Shown here piece after piece: positions 25,056-33,655 of a DNA stretch of 64,000 nt. Position 1 is the first letter of the stretch; every line of letters starts with the position of its first letter. A program made the position numbers and the translations under genes. The stretch is from positions 1,054,001 through 1,118,000 of the forward strand of contig NZ_JAOTEM010000001.1 in the NCBI RefSeq assembly GCF_025628985.1. Direction: 5' to 3'. The notes below the pieces were generated by a model, which was given only the letters and a program-made list of their open reading frames with translations, had not been told where the DNA came from and searched no databases. This DNA comes from Chryseobacterium edaphi (GTDB lineage Bacteria; Bacteroidota; Bacteroidia; Flavobacteriales; Weeksellaceae).

Positions 25056-27986
25056 TTAATTTTTGATAAATCTTTTTGAGATTTCTCCAATCTGGATCGT
25101 GTAAGCTCCCGTAGTAAGGTTGCTCACATTCACTGTGCCTCTTTCGAGTTTTCCTGAGTTGATTAGTTTTCCACCCATATCGAAGATTTTGTAATCTTCT
25201 GAAGTCGTATTTGAAATATTTAAAATATCTCTTACAGGATTCGGATATAATTTAATATCAGTCATTAAATTTTTGACATCAAAATCATCGCCTCTTCCTG
25301 ATGAAAGAATATTTAAAGTATAATCTTCAACTTGTCCGTAAGTATAAGATCCGCAAGATGATGAAGGAACTGTGTTGTACTGCATCATGACTCTCATTCT
25401 TGTACTACCAAGAGTAGCTGTTGAAGGAATCGTAATTGATCCCGTTACAGGAGTTGTTTGTGAACCTGTTTTCGTCCAGGCTAATTCTCCACTGTCTGTG
25501 AAATCACCATCTTTATTATAATCGATGTAAACTGCGTATGCTTCATTGTATTTAGTTGAAGTCCAAACCGGTGTGATAGAAATTGCATTTGACGTTCCTC
25601 TTGTTACATTAGTTGAAACAGAAGTAAAGTTTTCATATCCGGCAGTTCCTGTTGAAGTATTATTAATAGTACCGAATTTTACATTTCCAATTCTTTCATC
25701 TGCAGTATTTGTAGCTGTCGCTGTACAATAGGTAACGGAAGTTCCTGCAAGAGTAGTTATTGTTGCAGTATTACTTGCTGTAGAAATATTTCCTGCCGCA
25801 TCTTTAGCTTTAACTGTAAAGCTGTAAGTGGTAGAAGGCGTTAAGCTTGTTACCGTATAAGTTGTAGATGCTGTAGAACCTACAAGTGAAGATCCCTGAT
25901 AAACATCATAACCTGTAACACCTACTGCATCAGTCGCGCCACTCCAGGAAAGATTGGTTGTTGTTGAAGTAGTACCTGAAGCTGAAAGAGTAGGAGCCGT
26001 CGGAGCAACTGTGTCTGTACTTCCTGATCCTGCATTTACAGAAATATTAGCATTATTCACATCAAAGAAAATATGATTACTTCCTTTTACCATGATTCTC
26101 CCCGTAGTTGTAGTAACATTCGGAATTATAACTGATTGTGAACCATCATTCGGAGTGCCTGCCAATAAAGTTGTCCAAGTTGTCCCGGAGTTGGTTGACC
26201 ACAGAATATCTACATTGGCAGCATTGACACCATTTGCAGTAGTTCCTGCAACATTCCACGTTACGTTTTGTGAACTTCCTCCGGTGTAAGTTGTTGCTGT
26301 ACCTTGAGACGTTATGATGAAAGGTCCTGCTGTACCATTGACAGTAACTTTAGCGTCGTCAGAATTATTCCCTGAACCTCCCGCTCTGTTATCACGAACT
26401 GTAAATCTGAAATTTAAAGTTCTCGCAACTGAAGAAAGTGCTTCAACTGTAATTTCTGAACCAGCCGTAGTTGTTGCCCCAGTTAAAACTGATGCCATTC
26501 TTGGGAAATATCTTACCGGAGTTGTTTGTGGTGTCCAAGATCTGAATGTAGGTCCAGTTGCTTTTGTTGCACTTGCTGCGGAACTTGCTCCTGTTTGAGA
26601 AGATGAAGCATTGTCGACTTGTTCCCAAATATAAGTCAGAGAATCTCCGTTTGCATCAGTTCCTATTCCTGTAAGCATAAAAGGTGTGCTTTTCGGAATG
26701 GTGTAATCTAAACCTGCATCTGCGGTTGGAATTGAATTTCCTGTAGATGTACTGACCGGACAGGTTTTGGCTTTAATATTATTTGTAATCTGCTGGATGC
26801 TTATCGCATGGAAGAAAGAATCTGAATGCGGTTGAACATCTTGAGCCGTAATTCCTGCATATCCCATAATTGTTGAACCAGAGCCAGGCTCCATATTGAC
26901 ACCAGTTCCTTCATTTGAATTAGAAAAAGTATGATTTCCTCCAAACTGATGACCTAATTCGTGAGCAACATAATCGATGTCAAAATTGTCACCCGATGGA
27001 ATTCCGTCTGCTGGAGAAGTGTAGCCACTACCTTTAGAACCATTTACGCAAACGCAACCAATACAACCTGCGTTTCCACCTCCTCCTGAAGCTCCGAATA
27101 AATGACCTACATCATAATTTGCTTCACCAATTACCGAAGTTAAAGTCGACTGAAGCTGAGAATTCCAGTTGCTCATCTGTGCAGCAGCAGAATAAGGATC
27201 TGAAGATGCACTTGTATAAATTACCGCGTCATTATTGGCAATTAAAACCATTCTTGCTGCGAAATCTTTTTCAAAAACACCGTTTACGCGGGTCATTGTA
27301 TTATTCATCGCTGCTAAAGCTAATGCTTTTGTACCTCCGAAATAAGCTGTGTATTCGCCAGTTGACGATAATGCAAGTCTGAATGTTCTTAATTTAGCAT
27401 CATCTGCATTTGGTCTTGCTGCAAGAGCTGTTGTACTAATTCCTTTTTGGGCAACATCAATTACTGTACATTCAAAAGTGCTTAGATTATCTTTTTTATC
27501 AGACTTTTTATAAACTACATATGATGAAAGATCTTTAGTGTAAGGCTCGATGAAAACTGCTGATTTATCACCATAAATTTCCATTGAAGATAATCCTAAA
27601 GGAGAAATACTGAAATATACCGTGGAAGTAGGATCTTCAAGACCTTCTCCGACATAAGATTTAATATCCGGATATTTTGCGGCCAATTGAGGATCAAAAT
27701 TAGAATTTTCTCTTACTTTAAAGTTTTCTAATTTTCCGTCAGAATTTGGAAATGAGATAAGAATTTCTGATTTTTCTCTTGCTGCCAATCTTTTAGGAGC
27801 TTTTGCAAGAGCATTTTTCAGTCCATTGATATCAAGTTGATAAATTTTGGGATTGAGAATGTTAGTTTTGTTTTCTAAAACTTCAGAATTTGTTTTTGTA
27901 GCGCTTTCAGACCATAGTCGATCAGTCTGAGCGAAAGAAATGCCAGAGATAAAAAGCATTCCAATCACCAATAGTTGTTTTTTCAT
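25056..27986 (-). CDS. Secreted reprolysin-like (M12B) zinc metalloprotease with FN3, GEVED and type IX sorting domains
   Basis: A 976-residue exported protease from ATG 27986; an upstream in-frame start would put extra residues before a clear signal peptide (MKKQLLVIGMLFISGISFAQ). Domains in order are a pro-domain (about 25-190), a metzincin catalytic domain with HELGHQFGGNH (His342, His346, His352) and Met-turn TIMGYAG near 374, a beta-sandwich region, a fibronectin type III domain (about 660-745), a GEVED domain (about 780-890) with YIDYNKDGDF and GQVEDY, and a C-terminal sorting domain from KLYPNPVRDI. Expected to be exported by type IX secretion and to degrade proteins outside the cell. 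Confidence 0.93.
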   Translation of the reverse strand: MKKQLLVIGMLFISGISFAQTDRLWSESATKTNSEVLENKTNILNPKIYQLDINGLKNALAKAPKRLAAREKSEILISFPNSDGKLENFKVRENSNFDPQLAAKYPDIKSYVGEGLEDPTSTVYFSISPLGLSSMEIYGDKSAVFIEPYTKDLSSYVVYKKSDKKDNLSTFECTVIDVAQKGISTTALAARPNADDAKLRTFRLALSSTGEYTAYFGGTKALALAAMNNTMTRVNGVFEKDFAARMVLIANNDAVIYTSASSDPYSAAAQMSNWNSQLQSTLTSVIGEANYDVGHLFGASGGGGNAGCIGCVCVNGSKGSGYTSPADGIPSGDNFDIDYVAHELGHQFGGNHTFSNSNEGTGVNMEPGSGSTIMGYAGITAQDVQPHSDSFFHAISIQQITNNIKAKTCPVSTSTGNSIPTADAGLDYTIPKSTPFMLTGIGTDANGDSLTYIWEQVDNASSSQTGASSAASATKATGPTFRSWTPQTTPVRYFPRMASVLTGATTTAGSEITVEALSSVARTLNFRFTVRDNRAGGSGNNSDDAKVTVNGTAGPFIITSQGTATTYTGGSSQNVTWNVAGTTANGVNAANVDILWSTNSGTTWTTLLAGTPNDGSQSVIIPNVTTTTGRIMVKGSNHIFFDVNNANISVNAGSGSTDTVAPTAPTLSASGTTSTTTNLSWSGATDAVGVTGYDVYQGSSLVGSTASTTYTVTSLTPSTTYSFTVKAKDAAGNISTASNTATITTLAGTSVTYCTATATNTADERIGNVKFGTINNTSTGTAGYENFTSVSTNVTRGTSNAISITPVWTSTKYNEAYAVYIDYNKDGDFTDSGELAWTKTGSQTTPVTGSITIPSTATLGSTRMRVMMQYNTVPSSSCGSYTYGQVEDYTLNILSSGRGDDFDVKNLMTDIKLYPNPVRDILNISNTTSEDYKIFDMGGKLINSGKLERGTVNVSNLTTGAYTIQIGEISKRFIKN

Positions 27987-28132
27987 ATAAATAACATTTT
28001 GATTGTGGAATACCAAAGCTAGTAAAAAAATCTTTACGAAAAACAAAATTTTTTAAGAAAATTTTAGATAATCAGTTTAAATTATTATGCAATACATTAA
28101 ATATGCGGTAAATACTTCTTATCACATAAAAA

Positions 28133-28156
28133 TAGCACATGCATTCGCATGTGCTA
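28133..28156 (-). terminator. Terminator after the acyl-CoA dehydrogenase gene
   Basis: TAGCACATGC (28133-28142) and GCATGTGCTA (28147-28156) form a perfect 10-bp stem with a four-base loop, then TTTTTATG on the minus strand. Confidence 0.85.
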
Positions 28157-28194
28157 CTAATTAATATAGTTTGAAATTTATCTGAAATAGAAAA

Positions 28195-29334
28195 CTACTT
28201 GGTAATTTCTCTACCGATAACCAATCTTTGGATTTCAGAAGTTCCTTCTCCGATGGTACAAAGTTTAGAATCTCTGTAGAATTTTTCAGCAGGGAAGTCT
28301 TTTGTATAACCGTAACCTCCAAATACCTGAACTGCATTGTTTGAAATTCTTACACAAGCTTCAGAAGCATACAATTTTGCCATTGCACCTTCCTTAGTCA
28401 TTTTTTGTTTGGCATTTTTTAATGTTGAAGCTCTTTGGATCAATAATTCAGCAGCATCGATTTCAGTTGCCATATCTGCAAGCATGAAGTTGATAGCCTG
28501 AAATTCAGAAATTGCTTTTCCGAATTGTTTTCTTTCCTGAGCATATTTTAAAGCTGCTTTATAAGCTCCTCTTGCAGTTCCTAAACTTAATGCAGCAATA
28601 GAAATTCTACCGCCATCCAATATTTTCATTGCCTGCTTGAAACCTTCACCAACTTCTCCCAAACGGTAAGAATCCGGCACTCGAACATTATCAAAAATAA
28701 GTTCTGCAGTTTCCGAAGCACGCATTCCTAACTTATTTTCTTTTTTACCTGAAGTAAAACCTGCCATTCCTTTTTCAAGAACAAAAGCTGTCGAGTTATT
28801 TTTAGCACCAATTTCTCCGGTTCTTGTCATCACAACAGCAATATCCCCTGAAATTGCGTGAGTAATGAAGTTTTTGGCTCCGTTGATTACCCATTCATCA
28901 CCGTCTTTTACAGCAGTTGTAGACATTCCGCCAGAGTCTGATCCTGTGTTGTGCTCTGTCAATCCCCAAGCTCCGATTACTTTTCCGGTAGCTAACTGAG
29001 GAAGCCATTTGTTTCTTTGTTCTTCGTTTCCAAATTCATAAATATGATTGGTACACAATGAATTGTGAGCCGCAACAGAAAGTCCGATAGATGGATCTAC
29101 CTGAGAAATCTCATCCAAGATGGTAACATACTCATGATAACCCAAACCAGAACCGCCATACTGCTCAGGAATTACGATTCCCATGAAACCCATATCTCCT
29201 AATTGATGAAACAATTCTTTAGGAAAAGTCTGGCTTTCGTCCCACTCCATAATATTGGGTCTGATATTTTTCTCAGCAAATTCTTTTGCTGTTTCAGCTA
29301 TCATTTTAATGTTGTTGATAGTTTCTGTATTCAT
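28195..29334 (-). CDS. Acyl-CoA dehydrogenase
   Basis: A flavoprotein of 379 residues that oxidises acyl-CoA to enoyl-CoA and passes electrons to ETF. Helical N-terminal domain, central beta domain with WGLTEHNTGSDSGGM (FAD/substrate contact), and a C-terminal helical domain with RKQFGKAISEFQAI. The C-terminal motif GEGTSEIQRLVIGR carries the glutamate usual in short/branched-chain acyl-CoA dehydrogenases. Substrate is probably a short or branched chain, as in amino acid or fatty acid breakdown, but the exact one is open. It is a single-gene unit between a consensus -7 element and a terminator. Confidence 0.93.
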   Translation of the reverse strand: MNTETINNIKMIAETAKEFAEKNIRPNIMEWDESQTFPKELFHQLGDMGFMGIVIPEQYGGSGLGYHEYVTILDEISQVDPSIGLSVAAHNSLCTNHIYEFGNEEQRNKWLPQLATGKVIGAWGLTEHNTGSDSGGMSTTAVKDGDEWVINGAKNFITHAISGDIAVVMTRTGEIGAKNNSTAFVLEKGMAGFTSGKKENKLGMRASETAELIFDNVRVPDSYRLGEVGEGFKQAMKILDGGRISIAALSLGTARGAYKAALKYAQERKQFGKAISEFQAINFMLADMATEIDAAELLIQRASTLKNAKQKMTKEGAMAKLYASEACVRISNNAVQVFGGYGYTKDFPAEKFYRDSKLCTIGEGTSEIQRLVIGREITK

Positions 29335-29354
29335 ATTAGATAATAGTTAGTGCC

Positions 29355-29362
29355 CAAAGATA
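29355..29362 (-). promoter_or_regulatory. Promoter -7 element for acyl-CoA dehydrogenase
   Basis: Reads TATCTTTG on the minus strand, 21 bases before the ATG at 29334. The -33 part was not found. Confidence 0.5.
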
Positions 29363-29525
29363 CTTAAATTGCCGAAATACGAAAAAAAATTTACTCAAGT
29401 ATTAAATTTTATGTCTAAAGTTTTATTTATCAATTTTTTACATTTCTAAATTTAATAAATTATTAATGAAGATATTTAACTAATAATGTAATTATTTCAT
29501 AATTTAGCCATCCAATTTCTAGAGA

Positions 29526-31388
29526 ATGAAAAAATTTTTACTTCCTGTTTTATTCATTTCATCGTTAGCTTTTGCCCAGGTTCCTGCGGGATACTATAAT
29601 GGAACAGCCGGGCTTAGCGGATATGCGCTGAAATCGAAGGTACACGATATTATTTCTGAGAAAAATATCAATTGGCACTATGGTGATCTTACCAATTATT
29701 ACAATCAGACAGATTTGGATAAATATTACGATCACGGAACTACAAATACAACAATTTTATTGGATATGTATTCTGAAATTCCATCAGGTCCAGATGCTTA
29801 TGAATATACAACTGCAAATATCATTGGTAGTGCTTCAGCAGAAGGACAAGGTTGGAACAGAGAACATATGATGCCTCAAAGTACATTTTACAGCAATTAT
29901 CCGATGTACTCTGATTTGTTTTATGTGGTTCCTACAGATGCGAGAATCAATCAGTTGAGAAGTAATTATCCTTATGGGATTGCCGGAACAACTAATTTTT
30001 ACACTTTTACCAACACATCAAAAATTGGAAACAGTGCTATTCCGGGATCAGTTTATACAGGACGTGTTTACGAACCAATCAATGAATTTAAAGGTGATGT
30101 GGCGAGAAGTTTACTGTATTTCGCAGTAAGATACGAAGGGAAATTGGGAACTTTTAATTTTAATAATAACACAAATCCCGCTTCAGACACCAATCCTTTA
30201 GACGGAACAGAAGAAAGAGGTTTTGATCCTGCTTACATTTCAATGCTTCTTCAATGGCATGCTCAAGATCCTGTTTCCCAGAAAGAAATCGACAGAAACA
30301 ATGCTGTATATGCCATTCAAAAAAACAGAAACCCCTTTATAGATAATCCTTCTTGGGTGAATGCAATTTGGGGTCAAACTCCTGATGCGGTTGTGCCACA
30401 AACTCCGACAAATTTAACGGTAATCCAAAACAGTGCATACTTTGCAAATTTAAGCTGGTCTCCGAGTACAAGTACAGATGTTATCGGTTATAAAATTTAT
30501 CAGAACGGAACTTTGGTAGCTTCCACAAAAGGAACATCAATAAGTATTGATCATTTAACGCCTTCCACATCTTATCAATTTACCGTAAAAGCTTATGATA
30601 ACGGATATTTGCTTTCTCCTGACAGTAATTTAGCCACTACAACTACTTTGGCAACAGATATTTATGCTAAAGATTTATTTGTTTCAAAATATCTGGAAGG
30701 AACGGCGAACAATAAAGCTTTAGAAATCACCAATAAAACGGGACATCCAGTTAATCTAAGTGATTACAGATTGTCGATTCAGTTTTACAGCGGAACAAAT
30801 TATTATTTTGTAGATCCTTACGAGTTGGAAGGAACGGTTCAGAATAATGAAGTTTTTGTTGTTTTAAACCCTGCTGCTAATTTTTCCTGCTATACGATCA
30901 ATCAGGCGAAATTTGTTACGGCAGCTCCTCAAATGACTTTTACCGGAAGTAATTACATAGAATTGAGATACAAATCTACAAGTGTTGACGGAGTAGGAGT
31001 GAGCGGACAATCGAACAGTTCAATTTTATCAAACGTTTCTTTATACAGGAAAAATAATATCACTCAACCAACGACAACTTTCAGTATCTCAGAATGGGAT
31101 TCTTATGCAAATGATTATTGTCAGAATTTAGGAACACTTTCTACGTCTGATATTATTTTAGCAGATAAAGAATTTAAAATTTATCCAAATCCTGCTAATG
31201 AAAACATTTATGTAAAAGGAAATATGGATAATATTAAGATTGCTGAGATTCTGGATCTGTCAGGAAAATTAATTTATTCTGAAAAAAAACCTTTTAAAAA
31301 TAAAAATTCGATTTCTGTACAACAGCTTACAACAGGAAATTATTTATTAAAATTAAATGATAAAATTTATCCGTTTATCAAGAGATAA
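29526..31388 (+). CDS. Secreted endonuclease I family nuclease with FN3, lamin-tail and type IX sorting domains
   Basis: A 620-residue exported nuclease. Signal peptide MKKFLLPVLFISSLAFAQ, then the EndA/endonuclease I domain (about 20-285) with the active-site motif GWNREHMMPQS (His114) and an RSLLYFAVRYEG helix. A fibronectin type III domain (about 293-375), a lamin-tail-like domain (about 380-500, DLFVSKYLEGTANNKALEI) and a C-terminal sorting domain (from EFKIYPNPANENI) follow. It should degrade extracellular DNA for phosphate or nucleosides, or help free cells from DNA-rich matrices. It stands alone, divergent from the acyl-CoA dehydrogenase gene. Confidence 0.92.
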   Translation: MKKFLLPVLFISSLAFAQVPAGYYNGTAGLSGYALKSKVHDIISEKNINWHYGDLTNYYNQTDLDKYYDHGTTNTTILLDMYSEIPSGPDAYEYTTANIIGSASAEGQGWNREHMMPQSTFYSNYPMYSDLFYVVPTDARINQLRSNYPYGIAGTTNFYTFTNTSKIGNSAIPGSVYTGRVYEPINEFKGDVARSLLYFAVRYEGKLGTFNFNNNTNPASDTNPLDGTEERGFDPAYISMLLQWHAQDPVSQKEIDRNNAVYAIQKNRNPFIDNPSWVNAIWGQTPDAVVPQTPTNLTVIQNSAYFANLSWSPSTSTDVIGYKIYQNGTLVASTKGTSISIDHLTPSTSYQFTVKAYDNGYLLSPDSNLATTTTLATDIYAKDLFVSKYLEGTANNKALEITNKTGHPVNLSDYRLSIQFYSGTNYYFVDPYELEGTVQNNEVFVVLNPAANFSCYTINQAKFVTAAPQMTFTGSNYIELRYKSTSVDGVGVSGQSNSSILSNVSLYRKNNITQPTTTFSISEWDSYANDYCQNLGTLSTSDIILADKEFKIYPNPANENIYVKGNMDNIKIAEILDLSGKLIYSEKKPFKNKNSISVQQLTTGNYLLKLNDKIYPFIKR

Positions 31389-31411
31389 GATTAGATTTTC
31401 ATCAAAATTGA

Positions 31412-31489
31412 TATAAGCAGATTCACTAATAATTAATATCTATAAGTGCATCTGCTTATATTTTTTATATATAAGTATTTATGCTTATA
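31412..31489. promoter_or_regulatory. Three evenly spaced 20-bp palindromes upstream of satD
   Basis: Sites at 31412-31431 (TATAAG-N8-CTAATA, one mismatch), 31441-31460 (TATAAG-N8-CTTATA) and 31470-31489 (TATAAG-N8-CTTATA) start exactly 29 bases apart. The last overlaps the -7 element. The layout suggests cooperative repression, most simply by the SatD protein, which has a C-terminal helix-turn-helix. Confidence 0.75.
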
Positions 31490-31493
31490 TTTG
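31486..31493 (+). promoter_or_regulatory. Promoter -7 element for satD, possibly leaderless
   Basis: TATATTTG ends only four bases before the satD ATG (31498). Transcription from such elements starts a few bases downstream, so the mRNA would begin at or within a base or two of the start codon. Confidence 0.6.
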
Positions 31494-31497
31494 CAAA

Positions 31498-32103
31498 ATG
31501 ATAGCGGTCATCACCGGTGATATTATAAATTCGCAACATGCAGACACAGAAGTTTGGATTACCAGACTCAAAAATCTTCTTGAAAGCTGGGGAAGTGCTC
31601 CACAGACATGGGAAATTTACAGAGGTGACGAATTTCAATTCAAATGTAATATCGATGACGTTTTCTGGCGTTTCTTAGCCATAAAATCTCTTATAAAAAG
31701 TCAGGAAAATTTAGATGTGAGAATTGCCATTGGTATTGGTGAAGAAAACTTTTCGTCTGAAAAAATCACAGAATCCAACGGAACTGCTTATGTAAATTCC
31801 GGAAGATTATTGAATGACATTAAAAATGATGGTCACACTGTTGCCATTAAAACATCCAATGATTCTTTAGACAGAGATCTAAATATTCTCCTGAAATGGT
31901 CCTCAAAAGATTTTGATAACTGGACGATGGCAACTTCGGAGATCATTCACGAAATGATCATGAATAATGACATAACGCAGGAAGATTTAGCTAAGAAATT
32001 TACCATTTCACAGTCGTCTATCAGTCAGCGACTGAAACGCGCAAATTATGATCTTATCGTAGAAACCAATCAATATTTTAGAAAGAAAATCTCAGAATTA
32101 TAG
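31498..32103 (+). CDS. SatD family protein with C-terminal helix-turn-helix
   Basis: A 201-residue soluble protein. The N-terminal part (VITGDIINSQHADTEVW, then WEIYRGDEFQFKC and RIAIGIGEENFS) fits the SatD family, first named in streptococcal acid tolerance loci and otherwise unassigned. Residues about 155-195 (DITQEDLAKKFTISQSSISQR) form a clear helix-turn-helix, so the protein probably binds DNA, perhaps sensing a ligand through the N-terminal domain. It lies one base before a DUF3307 membrane protein gene and behind three palindromes that are good candidates for its own operator. The ATG is within four bases of the -7 element. Confidence 0.85.
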   Translation: MIAVITGDIINSQHADTEVWITRLKNLLESWGSAPQTWEIYRGDEFQFKCNIDDVFWRFLAIKSLIKSQENLDVRIAIGIGEENFSSEKITESNGTAYVNSGRLLNDIKNDGHTVAIKTSNDSLDRDLNILLKWSSKDFDNWTMATSEIIHEMIMNNDITQEDLAKKFTISQSSISQRLKRANYDLIVETNQYFRKKISEL

Positions 32104-32104
32104 C

Positions 32105-32800
32105 ATGATCTTTATACAACTCATATTGGCACATTTACTCGGAGATTTTGTTCTCCAGCCAAACTCTTGGGTTTCAGATAAAGAAAATAAAAAACTGAAG
32201 AGCAAATATCTTTACCTTCATGTTCTGATTCACACCATTTTAAGTCTAATATTCCTTTGGAACCTTGAACTTTGGTGGGTTGCTGTTTTAGTTGGAATTA
32301 CCCATTTTATTATTGACGCCTCTAAGCTCAGCTTTCAGAATATCAAGACCAAAAAAAGATGGTTTTTCTTTGACCAGGCTTTACATATTGCAGTAATTGT
32401 AGGGGTTTCATTTTATTTTAATGAATTTGATTTTGAATTTTTACAAGATCAGAATTTATTAAAAATAGCGATGGCAGCTTTGTTTTTAACTTCGCCGGCA
32501 TCAATTTTCATTAAAATATTATTGTCTTCATGGACTCCGGTTCCGGAGACACAAACAGATATACAAACCGAATCTTTATCAAGTGCCGGAAAATATATAG
32601 GAATTTTGGAACGACTACTCGTTTTCACTTTTATTATGGTTAATCATTGGGAAGGCGTAGGTTTTATGGTCGCAGCAAAATCTGTATTCAGATTCAGCGA
32701 TCTTGCACAGGCAAAACAAAGAAAACTGACAGAATATGTATTGATTGGTACACTTCTCAGCTTTGGAATGGCTGTTTTAACAGGAATTTTAATTAAATAA
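32105..32800 (+). CDS. DUF3307 integral membrane protein
   Basis: A 231-residue protein with about six hydrophobic helices. The start IQLILAHLLGDFVLQPNSWV, the HVLIHTILSLIFLW segment and ITHFIIDASKL are the conserved His/Asp-containing helices of the DUF3307 family. The paired HxxxD-like residues inside helices resemble metal-dependent membrane hydrolases of the YdjM/LexA-regulated type, but function is not known. It follows satD after one base and is certainly co-transcribed, so the SatD protein probably controls its level. The next gene (purC) begins 30 bases later and belongs to another pathway. Confidence 0.82.
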   Translation: MIFIQLILAHLLGDFVLQPNSWVSDKENKKLKSKYLYLHVLIHTILSLIFLWNLELWWVAVLVGITHFIIDASKLSFQNIKTKKRWFFFDQALHIAVIVGVSFYFNEFDFEFLQDQNLLKIAMAALFLTSPASIFIKILLSSWTPVPETQTDIQTESLSSAGKYIGILERLLVFTFIMVNHWEGVGFMVAAKSVFRFSDLAQAKQRKLTEYVLIGTLLSFGMAVLTGILIK

Positions 32801-32830
32801 ATAAATCTAACTAAAAAAGAAATTTTAGAA

Positions 32831-33550
32831 ATGGAAAAGAAAGAAATGTTGTACGAAGGTAAAGCAAAACAAGTATTTGCTACCGATAATCCTGATCAGG
32901 TTGTAGTACGTTTTAAAGACGACGCTACAGCATTTAATGCTCAAAAAAGAGGATCTGTTGATTTGAAAGGTGAAATGAATAACGCCATCACCACTCTTAT
33001 TTTTGAATATCTGAATGAAAAAGGGATTAAAACTCATTTCATTAAGCAATTGGACGAAAGAGAGCAATTGGTAAAAAAAGTATCTATCATTCCTTTGGAA
33101 ATGGTGGTAAGGAATTACTCTGCAGGAAGTATGGCTCAAAGATTAGGAGTTGAAGAAGGAATCAAATCTCCGGTTACAATTTTCGATATCTGCTACAAAA
33201 AAGACGAGTTGGGAGATCCTCTTATCAACGATCACCACGCAGTTTTCTTAGGTGCTGCAACATATGAAGAACTTGACGAGATGTATGAGTTGACTTCTGA
33301 TATCAATGAGATCTTAATCGATCTTTTTGATAAAATGAATATCATCTTAGTTGACTTCAAAATCGAATTAGGAAAAACTTCTGACGGTGAAATTATTTTA
33401 GCTGACGAAATTTCTCCTGATACCTGCAGACTTTGGGATAAAGATACAATGAAAAAGCTGGATAAAGACAGATTCAGAAGAGACTTAGGAGAAGTAACTG
33501 AAGCTTATGTTGAGATCTACAATAGATTGAAGGTAGCTTTAGGCAAATAA
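32831..33550 (+). CDS. purC: Phosphoribosylaminoimidazole-succinocarboxamide synthase
   Basis: SAICAR synthetase: ATP-dependent joining of CAIR and aspartate in purine synthesis. The protein is 239 residues, the bacterial norm. Family motifs are YEGKAKQVF near the start, [28 protein letters not shown], and the C-terminal [15 protein letters not shown], which binds the nucleotide and metal. It begins 30 bases after the DUF3307 gene, and purF follows after 105 bases, so a purine group starts here. Confidence 0.97.
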   Translation: MEKKEMLYEGKAKQVFATDNPDQVVVRFKDDATAFNAQKRGSVDLKGEMNNAITTLIFEYLNEKGIKTHFIKQLDEREQLVKKVSIIPLEMVVRNYSAGSMAQRLGVEEGIKSPVTIFDICYKKDELGDPLINDHHAVFLGAATYEELDEMYELTSDINEILIDLFDKMNIILVDFKIELGKTSDGEIILADEISPDTCRLWDKDTMKKLDKDRFRRDLGEVTEAYVEIYNRLKVALGK

Positions 33551-33655
33551 GATTTTAGATAAAATTAGATGTTAAGTTTTCTTATTTAACATAATATTTA
33601 ATTTTTCATCTAATTATACATCTATCAAAATAAATCTAGATTAGAAAAAATAGAA

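Noticed and set aside
25546..27382. Several open frames of 61-94 codons antisense to the M12B protease gene
   Set aside because: Low-complexity shadows of the Ser/Thr/Gly-rich protease domains; no promoter or family evidence.
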